NCBI GenBank assembly: GCA_945929845.1
Contig: CAMEON010000005.1
Coordinates: 1-63,571 of the forward strand
From: an uncultured Clostridia bacterium
Lineage (GTDB): Bacteria; Bacillota; Clostridia; Oscillospirales; CAG-272
DNA length: 63,571 bases
Direction: 5' to 3'
A program made the translations under genes and the position numbers. This document shows, piece by piece, positions 9,043-17,840 of this stretch (the first letter of the stretch is position 1; every line of letters begins with the position of its first letter). The notes under the pieces were generated by a model, which had not been told where the DNA came from, did no database searches, and saw only the letters and a list, made by a program, of their open reading frames with translations.

Positions 9043-10134
9043 TTACTGTTTGGGATTCTCAGCCGCAAACTTCTTCATGAAGGCGACCAGTGCCTCCACG
9101 CCCTCATAGGGCATGGCGTTGTAGATGGAGGCCCGCATACCGCCAACGGAGCGGTGCCCCTTCAGGTTCTTCAGCCCGGCCGTGGCGGCCTCGGTGGCGA
9201 ACTTCTTGTCAAGGTCTGCATTCCCGGTGACAAAGGTCACATTCATCATGGAGCGGGAATCCGGCTTGACCGGCGCCAGATAGTAGTCCTGGTTGTCCAG
9301 ATAGTCATACAGGAGGGCGGCTTTCTTTTGGTTCCGCTTCTGCATTTCCTCCAGCCCGCCGATGGACAGGAGCCAGTCAGCCACAAGACCCAGCATGTAG
9401 ATGGTGTAGCAGGGCGGGGTGTTATACATGGAGCCGTTCTCAGCCATGGTCTTCCACTCCAGCATGGTGGGCATCTTGGGGTCGGCGTAGTTCAAAAGAT
9501 CCTCCCGGACAATGACCACAGTCACACCGGCGGGAGCCATGTTCTTCTGGGCACCGGCATAGATCACGCCGAACCGGGACACATCCACCGGCTCGGACAG
9601 GATGCAGGAGGACATATCCGCCACCAGGGGCACATCGCCGGTGTCCGGAATGTAGCCGAACTTGGTGCCGTAAATGGTGTTGTTGAAGCACATATGCACA
9701 TAGGAGGCATCCGGGCGGATCATGTCCCGTGTCACCGTCGGCACATGGTCGAAGTTATCCTCCTTGGTGGTGGCCACACACCGCACATCGAAGCCCAGCT
9801 TCTGAGCCTCCTTGAAGGCCTTGCCGGAGAACTGACCGGAGACGATGTAGTCTGCCTTCCCGGTGCGACCGATGAGGTTGAGGGGGACTGCGGCGAACTG
9901 GGTGGAAGCACCGCCCTGCAAGAACAGCACCTTGTAGTTATCGGGAATATGCAGAAGACTGCGCAGGTCAGCCTCTGCCTTCTTGATGATGGCTTCATAA
10001 TCCGGAGATCGGTGACTCATCTCCATGACGGACATTCCGGATTCGCCATAGCAGACCAACTCAGACGCTGCTTTTTCAAGAACCGGAACCGGTAGCATAG
10101 AGGGGCCTGCCGAAAAGTTGAATACTCTGTTCAT
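9043..10134 (-). CDS. serC: Phosphoserine aminotransferase
   Basis: The 363-residue class V PLP enzyme converts 3-phosphohydroxypyruvate and glutamate into phosphoserine, the second serine step. The N-terminus FNFSAGPSMLP is diagnostic. QGGAST near residue 75 binds the cofactor phosphate, and YAGAQKNMAPAG holds the Schiff-base lysine. HRSVGGMRASIYNAM near the end is the conserved C-terminal block. A GGAGG site lies nine bases before the ATG. It is the promoter-proximal gene of the serC-serA unit; no phosphoserine phosphatase is adjacent, and whether the nearby PHP protein supplies that activity is unproven. Confidence 0.95.
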   Translation of the reverse strand: MNRVFNFSAGPSMLPVPVLEKAASELVCYGESGMSVMEMSHRSPDYEAIIKKAEADLRSLLHIPDNYKVLFLQGGASTQFAAVPLNLIGRTGKADYIVSGQFSGKAFKEAQKLGFDVRCVATTKEDNFDHVPTVTRDMIRPDASYVHMCFNNTIYGTKFGYIPDTGDVPLVADMSSCILSEPVDVSRFGVIYAGAQKNMAPAGVTVVIVREDLLNYADPKMPTMLEWKTMAENGSMYNTPPCYTIYMLGLVADWLLSIGGLEEMQKRNQKKAALLYDYLDNQDYYLAPVKPDSRSMMNVTFVTGNADLDKKFATEAATAGLKNLKGHRSVGGMRASIYNAMPYEGVEALVAFMKKFAAENPKQ

Positions 10135-10209
10135 ACCTGTTACCTCCGAATGTTAACAGTAAAATAATGGTTGAATAAAAATACAGAGCCACAAACCGTG
10201 ACCCTGTAT

Positions 10210-10238
10210 ATTATAGAACATTTGCAAGTGAATGTCAA
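10210..10238 (-). promoter_or_regulatory. Sigma-A promoter of serC-serA
   Basis: On the minus strand TTGACA (10233-10238) and TATAAT (10210-10215) are spaced by 17 bases. The predicted leader before serC is about 70 bases, too short for the larger known riboswitches, and shows no obvious terminator hairpin. Confidence 0.85.
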
Positions 10239-10378
10239 TAGTTTTTGCAAAAATTCCTGACTTCCGTGGCTGTGGTTGGCACAGGAGAAAATACTATAAC
10301 CAAGTAAAGCAGAAAAATTGCAAATACACGCACGAATCCTTACGAAAGTGCGTGCGGCCATCCGGTAAGGAGGGGCAG

Positions 10379-10945
10379 TCACGCCCCGGCGGCGGCCCGG
10401 ATGGCGGCGGCCACCAAGTCAGCACAAAGAGCGACACCCTTGTCGTTCAGATGGATCCTGTCCTCACAGATCAGCCCCGTCACATCCGCCCGCACCGGGG
10501 TGTACAGATCGTCAATGAGGATGTCACCCTCTTTGGCATAGGCATCCAGGATCGCCTGATTGTAATCCCGGATCCGGTCGGCGGTGTGCCCGGGCATTCT
10601 GGGATCCGGCACTGTGGTGGTGGCAAAGATCAGATGCCCGCCGGGAGCCAGATAGGATCGCAGGATCCGGGCGATGCGTACCATGGTGTCCACATAGACA
10701 GGGAGCGGCGTGAAGGGGCCGTCGCCGAACAGGTCGCAGGTGTCCCACAGGCCGCAGTTGAAGTGGATGACAGCCGCTCCCCGGATGGTGTCGGCATAGT
10801 CGTAGAGCATGCGCAGGGTGTACGAGGCGAACCGGCCATTATCCTCCGGTTGCCAGACCGTAAAGTTCGAGCCGAGGAGGGTCGGCACACGGGGGCCGTA
10901 CCCCAACAGGCGGATGGAGTCGCCGAGCAGAATAACCTTTTTCAT
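10379..10945 (-). CDS. SGNH/GDSL-family hydrolase
   Basis: This 188-residue protein starts MKKVILLGDSIRL; AAAGGAG nine bases upstream favours this ATG over one 30 codons earlier that lies inside the MITE. GDSIRLLGYG is the GDSL block I with the nucleophile Ser. HFNCGLWDT is the block III Asn region, and DRIHLNDKG near the C-terminus carries the catalytic Asp/His pair. Members deacetylate or de-esterify sugars and lipids; without a signal peptide this one is probably cytoplasmic and may remove acetyl groups from imported glycan fragments. A MITE separates it from the ThyX-like gene, so an operon with that gene is uncertain. Confidence 0.85.
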   Translation of the reverse strand: MKKVILLGDSIRLLGYGPRVPTLLGSNFTVWQPEDNGRFASYTLRMLYDYADTIRGAAVIHFNCGLWDTCDLFGDGPFTPLPVYVDTMVRIARILRSYLAPGGHLIFATTTVPDPRMPGHTADRIRDYNQAILDAYAKEGDILIDDLYTPVRADVTGLICEDRIHLNDKGVALCADLVAAAIRAAAGA

Positions 10946-10996
10946 ATGATCAATCTCCTTTACCCTTGCAGGGTGATGATGAGTCAGACGGTTTAA

Positions 10997-11156
10997 GGAA
11001 CCGCTGATTGATTCGGCGGCACATCTTCGGCACATCTTTTCCCGCCTGCTTCTTGCCGAAAAACTGGATGTACATCCAGTACATCTTGCGTTTTTCGCAA
11101 TCGCAGACGAAAAAATCTGTGCCGGATCTGCACCACCTCATTCAATCAGCGTTTCC
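10997..11156. mobile_element. Complete MITE-like element (family A), about 160 bp
   Basis: The ends are long imperfect inverted repeats. GGAACCGCTGATTGA at the left matches the reverse complement of TCAATCAGCGTTTCC at the right, and the similarity extends about 65 bases inward through CGGCACA and the GCGAAAAAC-type block. The centre holds the palindrome TGGATGTACATCCA. It encodes no protein. Right-half copies lie at 1-57 and 50692-50783. No convincing target-site duplication is visible. Confidence 0.8.
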
Positions 11157-11162
11157 TTCGCA

Positions 11163-11789
11163 TCATTCCTCCCGGACGCAGATCAGCTCCTTGGCGTAAG
11201 GAAGGGACAGGATCCAGTCGCAGAGGGTATGCCACTCGGCCAGCTTGTGGGCGCGCCGGGCGTAGTAGATGTTGATGAGGTTCTCGTAATTCATCGTGAC
11301 CGTGCGCATCTGATTGTAGGAGGTGGGCAGAAGCTGGATCATGTTGTGCCAGGGCTGCCGGTTCTCCTTGTCGGACAGGTACTTCTGCCGCTCGGATTCC
11401 AGGTAGGCGATGGTGGCATCCAGCATAGCCAGTCCCCCCTCATCCAGCCGGTCGTGGGAGAAGTCCTCCCGCTCAAAGGCCTTGGCGTGGATCTTGTGCA
11501 TGGTGGAGGTGGAATTGGCTACTGTGCCCACCTTGTAGGTGTCAAACTCCTTCCACCAGTACAAGGGGGCGGTGATGTCCACCGACACGAAGATCTGCCG
11601 CAGGTACTTGCGGTGGTCACTGCCGGAGCGGGCCAGCCGCCGGGCCAGGTCAAGGTCGTTGGGCCCCAGCACATACTGGCCTTCGCTGTCGTAGGCACTG
11701 TCCATCCTTCCCCAACTGTTCAAGGGGTTCCTGGCCCCCCGGATGGCATTTTCAAAATTCATGACGGATGTATTTGCAGTCTTCAGCAT
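11163..11789 (-). CDS. ThyX-fold protein lacking the ThyX signature motif
   Basis: The 208-residue protein can be lined up by eye with flavin-dependent thymidylate synthase. AIRGARNPLNSW near residue 15 matches the SAVRAARVSF region, FVSVDITAPLYWWKEFDTYK (residues 68-87) matches the strand-helix before the signature, and NYENLINIYYARRAHKLAEW (167-186) matches the conserved NARSLxxFxxLR...AQWEI helix. However the signature RHRxxSxNExSxRY is replaced by a stretch starting DTYKVGTVANST, so the usual dUMP/FAD residues are absent. It is therefore unlikely to make dTMP; its role is unknown. AAAGGAACC precedes the start, and it follows the alpha-galactosidase gene by 42 bases, so it may be co-transcribed. 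Confidence 0.6.
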   Translation of the reverse strand: MLKTANTSVMNFENAIRGARNPLNSWGRMDSAYDSEGQYVLGPNDLDLARRLARSGSDHRKYLRQIFVSVDITAPLYWWKEFDTYKVGTVANSTSTMHKIHAKAFEREDFSHDRLDEGGLAMLDATIAYLESERQKYLSDKENRQPWHNMIQLLPTSYNQMRTVTMNYENLINIYYARRAHKLAEWHTLCDWILSLPYAKELICVREE

Positions 11790-11831
11790 ATAGGCGGTTC
11801 CTTTCGTTTCACTTTCATGGCTTTTTGCCTG

Positions 11832-13811
11832 TCAGACCCGGGTCAGGGTGTACCCGCTCTCGCAGAGGACGGTCTCCCCCACCGGGACAGACCCTTCCGG
11901 CCAGAGGACATAGACCCGTGCATCCCCGTACCCGGCAGGCCGCTCCACCATCGGTACCCCCTCTTCCATGCGGCAGGTGATGACATTCAGACCGCCGTAG
12001 ATGTTGGCATCCGAGAAGGCAAAGGTCGGTGCATCTCCCGGCTTCCGGAGGAGCAGCATGACCCCGCCATGGGGGTTGACATTCTCCACCGTGACGCAGT
12101 CACGGAAGCCCAGGGCCTTGCCCTTGATGCAGTCCACCACCAGGGCACCCTGCATACCCACCCTGTCCAGGTCGAAGTGGATATCCGCCATGGTGTCCCC
12201 CAGATTGTACAAGGCCAGGAACTTGGTGTCCGCCCCATAGTCCAGTATGTAGGCGGTTGGCTCCGGACGCTGGAAGTAGTCCACCGGGCGACCGGGGATG
12301 TCCAGCGGCGGCAGGAGGCGGGTGTACAGCCTCCGCCGCCCCGGACTCAGCTTTTCCAGCTCATCGTTGGACAGCACCGACCCGCCGGACATGGCCACGG
12401 CGATGGCCCACAGCTCCGCCTCGGAGTAGGAGCAATTGAAGCCGTCCCCGATGTCAATGTCCCGGAGAACCACGCCGTCCGGATCGTTGACATACACCCG
12501 GCGGTGGTAGAAGTACCGCCAGGAGACGGTCTTGAGGCAGTCCTTCATGATCTGCCAGTAGGTGGGGTTGCTCTTGCTCTTCCCCCAGATGATGTCGCAG
12601 GACATCCGGGCACCGTTGAGGATCCCGGCTCCGACCAAGGTCTGTGCCCCACAGGACAAGAGGAACACATCCTCCCCCACGGTCTCTCGGATGGTCATCA
12701 ACGCCCGGCGCAGTACCTCCATGCAGAAGCCGTCCTTGAAGGTGACGAAGGTTCCCCGGCCGTTGAAATAGCGCACCGAAGCGGCCAGAAAGTCCAGCTT
12801 GAAGTAGCGGGCACCGTACTCGTCCACCATCCGGCGGAAGGTCTTGCGCAGGTGGGAAAGGTACCGGGGATCGCCCAGGTCAAAGGGGTGGTAGTGGTCG
12901 CCCAGCGTGACCTCCTCCCGGGCTATATCCCGGAGGGCGGGATAGTATTCCGACTGATCGTCCAGCATACAGGGGGCCAGCCACAGGCCGAAGGTCATGC
13001 CCCGCTCCGTGACATACCGGGCGGTGGCCTCCAGTCCGGAGGGGAACTTGGCCGGGTCGGCTACCCATTCCCCGCAGAAGGAGCCGCACCGCTGCCAGCC
13101 GTCGTCGATCTGGATCAGATTGGGTCGTCCGGCCCCGGCATAGGCGACCTGCCCGTCCGCCGCCCGGCGGATCTTTTCCTCATCCACCGCCCCGTAGTAG
13201 CAGGACCAGGAGCACCATCCGGTGGGCAGGGCACCCTGGGGAACAGCCTGGTTCAGTCGGGCTACCCCATCGGCGTAGGCTTCCAGCAGGGCATTCTCGT
13301 TGTTCAGCCCGCCTGCCACAAGGAATCGCTCCATGACATAATCCTCCCCCTGGTTGAGCGGGCGACCCTCCAGCTCAAAGCGGAGCGTCATGGACAGGGT
13401 CTGCGCTCCCTCCTGACGGCAAAGACGCATGGAGGACCAGAACCGGTGGGCGGTGAGCAGGCCGCACAGGGCGCAGGCTCCGGTTCCGGTGTCCTTCAGC
13501 ACCGCCAGCTCGGCGAAGTGGCGGGTCTCGTTGCCCACATAGGGGAATACCCCGGTGATGTCGTTGGTGTGGGCGGCGTTGTCATAGATCAGCAGGTTTT
13601 CCGGATCGGTCAGGGGCATGGGGAGTCTGACTTCACACAGGAGTGCCGTCAGGCGAAGCCCTTCCTTCCGGGGGGTCAGGGTCAGGGCGTACACGCCCTC
13701 CGACACCTGGGTGCGGAGGGTACAGTCGGCGGTCTCGGCTACCGGGCCACCGGGGAGGACTGTCTCACAGCCCCCCGGGTGGATCAGTACAAGGCGGGTA
13801 CAGGCATTCAC
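11832..13811 (-). CDS. Alpha-galactosidase, GH36 family
   Basis: This 659-residue enzyme hydrolyses terminal alpha-1,6-galactose, for example from raffinose-family sugars or galactomannan. The TIM barrel runs from about residue 190 with GWCSWSCYYG and IQIDDGWQ. The nucleophile is Asp340 in YFKLDF and the acid/base Asp406 in MSCDIIWG. An N-terminal beta-sandwich precedes it and a C-terminal beta domain follows, as in GH36. The start is GTG, chosen because AAAGGAG lies about ten bases upstream. There is no signal peptide. It begins 26 bases after the stop of the large surface GH71/99-like protein, suggesting that the surface enzyme releases oligosaccharides that this one trims inside the cell. 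Confidence 0.9.
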   Translation of the reverse strand: MNACTRLVLIHPGGCETVLPGGPVAETADCTLRTQVSEGVYALTLTPRKEGLRLTALLCEVRLPMPLTDPENLLIYDNAAHTNDITGVFPYVGNETRHFAELAVLKDTGTGACALCGLLTAHRFWSSMRLCRQEGAQTLSMTLRFELEGRPLNQGEDYVMERFLVAGGLNNENALLEAYADGVARLNQAVPQGALPTGWCSWSCYYGAVDEEKIRRAADGQVAYAGAGRPNLIQIDDGWQRCGSFCGEWVADPAKFPSGLEATARYVTERGMTFGLWLAPCMLDDQSEYYPALRDIAREEVTLGDHYHPFDLGDPRYLSHLRKTFRRMVDEYGARYFKLDFLAASVRYFNGRGTFVTFKDGFCMEVLRRALMTIRETVGEDVFLLSCGAQTLVGAGILNGARMSCDIIWGKSKSNPTYWQIMKDCLKTVSWRYFYHRRVYVNDPDGVVLRDIDIGDGFNCSYSEAELWAIAVAMSGGSVLSNDELEKLSPGRRRLYTRLLPPLDIPGRPVDYFQRPEPTAYILDYGADTKFLALYNLGDTMADIHFDLDRVGMQGALVVDCIKGKALGFRDCVTVENVNPHGGVMLLLRKPGDAPTFAFSDANIYGGLNVITCRMEEGVPMVERPAGYGDARVYVLWPEGSVPVGETVLCESGYTLTRV

Positions 13812-13837
13812 GGTTTCTTTTCTCCTTTACGGTTCTG

Positions 13838-16800
13838 TCAGCTTTCTTTTCTCTTCCTGCGGAAGCAGGCGGCTCCGGCAAGCAGAGCACCAAGACCCAC
13901 AAGGCTACCGGCTGTCACGGTGGAGGCACAGCCCCGGGCAGGAGCGGTGTCGGTTTCGTTCGGTACCTCTCCTGTGGGCGTGTCGGCCGCAGAAACGGTT
14001 TCATCACCGGTTTCTGTCCCTGCATCGGCTTCCGTCTCGGTTTCTGTTTCAGTTTCTGTCTCTGTTTCTGTTTCTGTTTCTGTTTCCACCTGACGCTCAT
14101 CCTCAAGGCCGGAGGCGGTGTAGGCGAAGGCGAAGCGGTCGTTGGGGGCGGTGTCTCCCAGCTCCATGAACCGCATCACATCCCCGGCTACATCGGCGTG
14201 GTCAGCCCACTTGAAGGTGAAGGACATAGCCTCCCCGGCCTTGCCGCCCACCAGCGTTTTGTCCAGAGCGATCATCAGGCTGGACTCACCCAGTACATAG
14301 TCCGCCTGACCCACGGATTCAAACTGCCACTTGCCGTCCACGAACCGTTCCACGCTGACCGTCCTGTCGGTGCGGCTGCGGTTGATGAGGAAGTCGTACC
14401 CCTCCCATCCGGTGGACGGGTCGTTGTCGGCGTTCAGGTACAGGTTCATCCACAACGGGTCGTCCACGGTGATCAGCGGGGTGGCCGTGACTACATAGAA
14501 GTACAGCTTCCCGCTGTCCTGAGAGATCTTGGCATAGGCAATGTCATTGCGGGCGGTGCCGTTGACATAGCGGTATTCGGTAGCCCAGGAGATGTCGCTT
14601 CGGAGGGCGATGTCGCCCACCGTGTCCGTGAAGACCGGCTTGATGTTCTCCCACTGGGCATCCATGTCGGCGGCATCCAGGGTCAGCGTGCCGCCGTTGA
14701 CCGTAGCGGGCGGCGTGATACCCTTGAAGCGGCGGATGTAGGACACCATCTGGTAGTAGTAGTTGTCGCCAAAGCCCACACCGTCCCGGATGCGCATGGG
14801 CTCGCCGTCCCGGCTGTACTCCGGGGACATCTGATCCACCATGTAGTAGCCCGGGGTGGAGGTGCCTCCGGTGATCTGATCCTGATTGGAGGTGGACATG
14901 ACCCCGGCGTACCACTCATTCCAGCCGGTGATCATGATGACCTGCACATCCTGGGTCAGGGCGTACTCAAACTGCTCGGCGAAGAAGTACCCATACTTGG
15001 CTGTACCCAGGGTAAATCCGAATTCGCCCTGATGGTTGTAGGAGGTGTCGTTGCCTGTCAGACTCCGGCCTCGGTTGGTATGGGCGTGGGTGCCCATAGC
15101 CACAGCCATCTGCTCCACGGTGCCATCGGCGTTCTTTCCGGGATCCTGTGGGCTGTTCTGGAGCCAATCCCAGTAGTTGTCGTACTTGCCGGCCTGCCAG
15201 GCCCAGCACTTGCGGACGGTCAGGGTCTCCAGCACATCGTTCAGGCGGGTGTCGTAAAATGCCTTCAGTGCGGTATTGTCGTTGAGCATGGTGGTGAATT
15301 GCTCCCGGGTCTGGGGGGTGGTGGGGGAAACCGTCCATTTGCGGAACCGGCCATTCACCACATTGTCCCCGGTACCATCACTGTTTCCGAGGATCAGCGG
15401 CTTGCCCTCCCACCGGAACAGCAGCTCCTGGTATTCCGGATTCTCCAGGAAGGGAAGCATGGTGTAGATGCCGTTGACAAAGGTGAAAGGCATATCCCCG
15501 AACATGAAGCAGATCTGCGGCGTGTGTCCGCCTTCCCTCCGTATCTCCAGCCAGGTGTCAAAGAGAACCTTTGTGTCATCGGTATAGAAAACATTGTTGG
15601 ACATATCCAGGAAGATGAAGTCCACCCCGGCGGCATCCAGCATGTAGGCGTGCTTGCGGTATACCCAGGCATCGGCACTGGTGTAGTAGCCAAAGTACGG
15701 CTCTGACCAGTAGGCTCCGTTCCGCCCGGCGTAGGAGGACAGGGTAGCACAGAGGGAGTCAAAACCGTCCTCCAAGTACATCCGGGTCACATCGTTGGTG
15801 TGGCGTCCGGCGGTGTAGGTGTGGCACATGAAGTAGAAGATACCCACATACTTCTGCCCATCGGGCGTGTCGGTCTGGGTGGGCGTGGTGCGGCCCAGGT
15901 CGTCGGTGGCTACCCAGGTGGAGTAGTCGGTGGGGAAGGGAGTCCCGATGGTACCTGGCACTACATCAATATGGGTGTAGGACACATTGTCTATGTACCC
16001 TCTGGCCCGGTCGGCCTTTACCGTAGCGTACCCGGCACCGGGCAGGTGGGGGGCGTACATCACGGTCACGCCGTCGGACAGGGTACCTGCCAGGGGGTCA
16101 CACCAGACGGTGCAGACGGTCTGCCCATCGATCAGGACGGACAGGCTGTCCGTGTTGTCGGCAAAGGTCAGGCGGTGGAGGGCGGACAGATCCACCCCTG
16201 TGTCAAAGTCGGCGGTGAATCCGTCCCGATCCTGCACGGAAATATGGCCGTCCGGGGTCAGCGTGAAGGCGATACCGGAGTAGGCCAGGCTGTCGTTCTG
16301 GATGATCTGCCGCAGGGTGACGGTCAGACTGCCGTAGGACAGGACGGTATCAAAGGAAAGACTGCCGCCCCGCAGGCCGTAGTTGTCCCCCACCATCTCC
16401 TTTGTGAAGAAGGCGTAGGAGCCAAAGGCACGGCACCGGAGCTGTCCGTCCAGGATGATGGCATTCTCCAGGGAGTAAAAGCCAAAGCTGTCCCCGGCCA
16501 TGTAGTCGTCCACGGTCTCCGACATATCCATAGTATAAGTGTATTCCTTCCACTTATAGTTGAGCTTCCCGTTCCCGGCAAGCTGTCCCTCCCCGGCAGG
16601 GGCAGGTTGCTCACAGTCGGCGTAGGTGCTGTAATCCGGGGTGGTCTCACCCGGATCCACCGGCTCCTCCTCCCGGTAGTCCTCAAAGTTGTCGTGGAAG
16701 TCCCGGGCCGCCTCCTCGGTCTTGAACAGAGCCATGTAAGCCACATCGGCATAGTGGGAACCCTTCACGGAGGTGAATACATCAAACCGCAGAGCGGTCA

Positions 16801-17773
16801 GCTGGCCGGTGTACAGCCGGTTGGCTCCCAGGTTGAGCAGGACATACTGCCAGTCCTCCCCGGCGGCATAGGTGAAGTGCAGGGAAGCCGCTTCCTGGGT
16901 GTTGCATTCATCGGTGATGAAGAACATCTGTCCCTGACGGGGGGCATCTGCATCCAGCCTGACCTTGATCAGCAGGTACTTGTACGCCGAGGTCTTCACC
17001 GGTGTGCCGGGAATATTCAGGAATGCGTAAGGGTCTCCCGCATCGGTGTTGGGCTTGAAGCGGGTGAAGGACTCCCCGTCCTCCTCCGTGTAGGTGACGG
17101 TCATGGCGTTGATACCGCCGCAGACAGACACACCGCCCGGACTGTCAAAATACATCACCGAGCCCATGTGGGGGGCGGGGTCATACGCCACGGCCACCTG
17201 GGGCACGGTGGGCGTGCCGTACAGGGAGGAGGGCAGGCTCTTGTACTTGACGGAGACAGGCAGGGAAAGGCCGCTGTTGACGGTGCCGTTGACAAAACAG
17301 CGTTGGGACGCATGTCCGCCCCGGGTCATGGCGGATACCCCGGCGGCATCATACAGCACCACCAGGTACTCCCCGGCAGACAGGGGTGCCCCGGCAGGGA
17401 AGGTGAAGGTCAGGTAGGACTTGCCGGAAAGGCCGGTGAAGGTGTGGTCGGCCACCGGGTCACAGAGCAGGGAGGTATCATAGTCCTCCACGAAGGGGAA
17501 CAGGCTGACCCGCACACTGCCGTTGCCGTTCACGGGCAGGGAGAGGGTCACAGCATCCCCGGTGAGGAAGATTTGGGCGACCATGACATCGGATCCACCC
17601 AGGGAGCGGGTACGGTCTGTGCCCGCCGGGGCGAAGGTTACATCGGCATCCGGAGAGGCGGGCTGTGCTTCCGCCGTGTACGACAGGGAAGCAGTGGAAC
17701 CGACAGGCATGGGCGTGATGGCAGCCATACCCAGGGTCAGGAATGCGCAAAGGGTACACAACAGCTTTTTCAT
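13838..17773 (-). CDS. Large surface-anchored GH71/GH99-like glycosidase
   Basis: The 1311-residue protein starts MKKLLCTLC with a signal peptide of about 30 residues; AAGGAAGG precedes this ATG. The first about 600 residues are beta-rich, probably carbohydrate-binding. A TIM-barrel region from about residue 620 contains WVATDDLGR, GVDFIFLDMSNN and TGWNEW (about 950), as in GH71/GH99-type enzymes that cut alpha-glucan or mannan. A CBM9-like domain follows (about 1060-1220). The end is a (Thr-Glu)n linker, then RGCAS (Cys near 1282), one hydrophobic helix and RRKRKES. The barrel and CBM9-like parts resemble the lipoprotein at 45.9-48.5 kb. The precise substrate is unknown. Confidence 0.7.
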   Translation of the reverse strand: MKKLLCTLCAFLTLGMAAITPMPVGSTASLSYTAEAQPASPDADVTFAPAGTDRTRSLGGSDVMVAQIFLTGDAVTLSLPVNGNGSVRVSLFPFVEDYDTSLLCDPVADHTFTGLSGKSYLTFTFPAGAPLSAGEYLVVLYDAAGVSAMTRGGHASQRCFVNGTVNSGLSLPVSVKYKSLPSSLYGTPTVPQVAVAYDPAPHMGSVMYFDSPGGVSVCGGINAMTVTYTEEDGESFTRFKPNTDAGDPYAFLNIPGTPVKTSAYKYLLIKVRLDADAPRQGQMFFITDECNTQEAASLHFTYAAGEDWQYVLLNLGANRLYTGQLTALRFDVFTSVKGSHYADVAYMALFKTEEAARDFHDNFEDYREEEPVDPGETTPDYSTYADCEQPAPAGEGQLAGNGKLNYKWKEYTYTMDMSETVDDYMAGDSFGFYSLENAIILDGQLRCRAFGSYAFFTKEMVGDNYGLRGGSLSFDTVLSYGSLTVTLRQIIQNDSLAYSGIAFTLTPDGHISVQDRDGFTADFDTGVDLSALHRLTFADNTDSLSVLIDGQTVCTVWCDPLAGTLSDGVTVMYAPHLPGAGYATVKADRARGYIDNVSYTHIDVVPGTIGTPFPTDYSTWVATDDLGRTTPTQTDTPDGQKYVGIFYFMCHTYTAGRHTNDVTRMYLEDGFDSLCATLSSYAGRNGAYWSEPYFGYYTSADAWVYRKHAYMLDAAGVDFIFLDMSNNVFYTDDTKVLFDTWLEIRREGGHTPQICFMFGDMPFTFVNGIYTMLPFLENPEYQELLFRWEGKPLILGNSDGTGDNVVNGRFRKWTVSPTTPQTREQFTTMLNDNTALKAFYDTRLNDVLETLTVRKCWAWQAGKYDNYWDWLQNSPQDPGKNADGTVEQMAVAMGTHAHTNRGRSLTGNDTSYNHQGEFGFTLGTAKYGYFFAEQFEYALTQDVQVIMITGWNEWYAGVMSTSNQDQITGGTSTPGYYMVDQMSPEYSRDGEPMRIRDGVGFGDNYYYQMVSYIRRFKGITPPATVNGGTLTLDAADMDAQWENIKPVFTDTVGDIALRSDISWATEYRYVNGTARNDIAYAKISQDSGKLYFYVVTATPLITVDDPLWMNLYLNADNDPSTGWEGYDFLINRSRTDRTVSVERFVDGKWQFESVGQADYVLGESSLMIALDKTLVGGKAGEAMSFTFKWADHADVAGDVMRFMELGDTAPNDRFAFAYTASGLEDERQVETETETETETETETETETEADAGTETGDETVSAADTPTGEVPNETDTAPARGCASTVTAGSLVGLGALLAGAACFRRKRKES
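14038..14093. repeat. Hexanucleotide microsatellite encoding the Thr-Glu linker
   Basis: The plus strand shows about nine near-perfect GTTTCT-type units, coding for alternating Thr and Glu on the minus strand. Because the unit is six bases, slippage would change linker length without shifting frame. Confidence 0.8.
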
Positions 17774-17840
17774 AGGTACAGACCTTCCTTTATGTAGAAT
17801 TTGAGGTACCGGTTCACTTTCCGCCTGACCGCCCGGGGCA

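Noticed and set aside
6265..10095. 1276-residue open frame opposite the alkD, PHP, serA and serC genes
   Set aside because: It is antisense to four well-supported genes, has no ribosome site or recognisable domain, and is explained by GC-rich third codon positions.
11229..14093. 954-residue open frame opposite the ThyX-like and alpha-galactosidase genes
   Set aside because: Shadow of two real genes, with a low-complexity Ser/Val end that is merely the reverse of the Thr-Glu microsatellite.
14038..14093. Possible CRISPR-like array from regular short repeats
   Set aside because: Units are six bases without spacers and code in frame for Thr-Glu.
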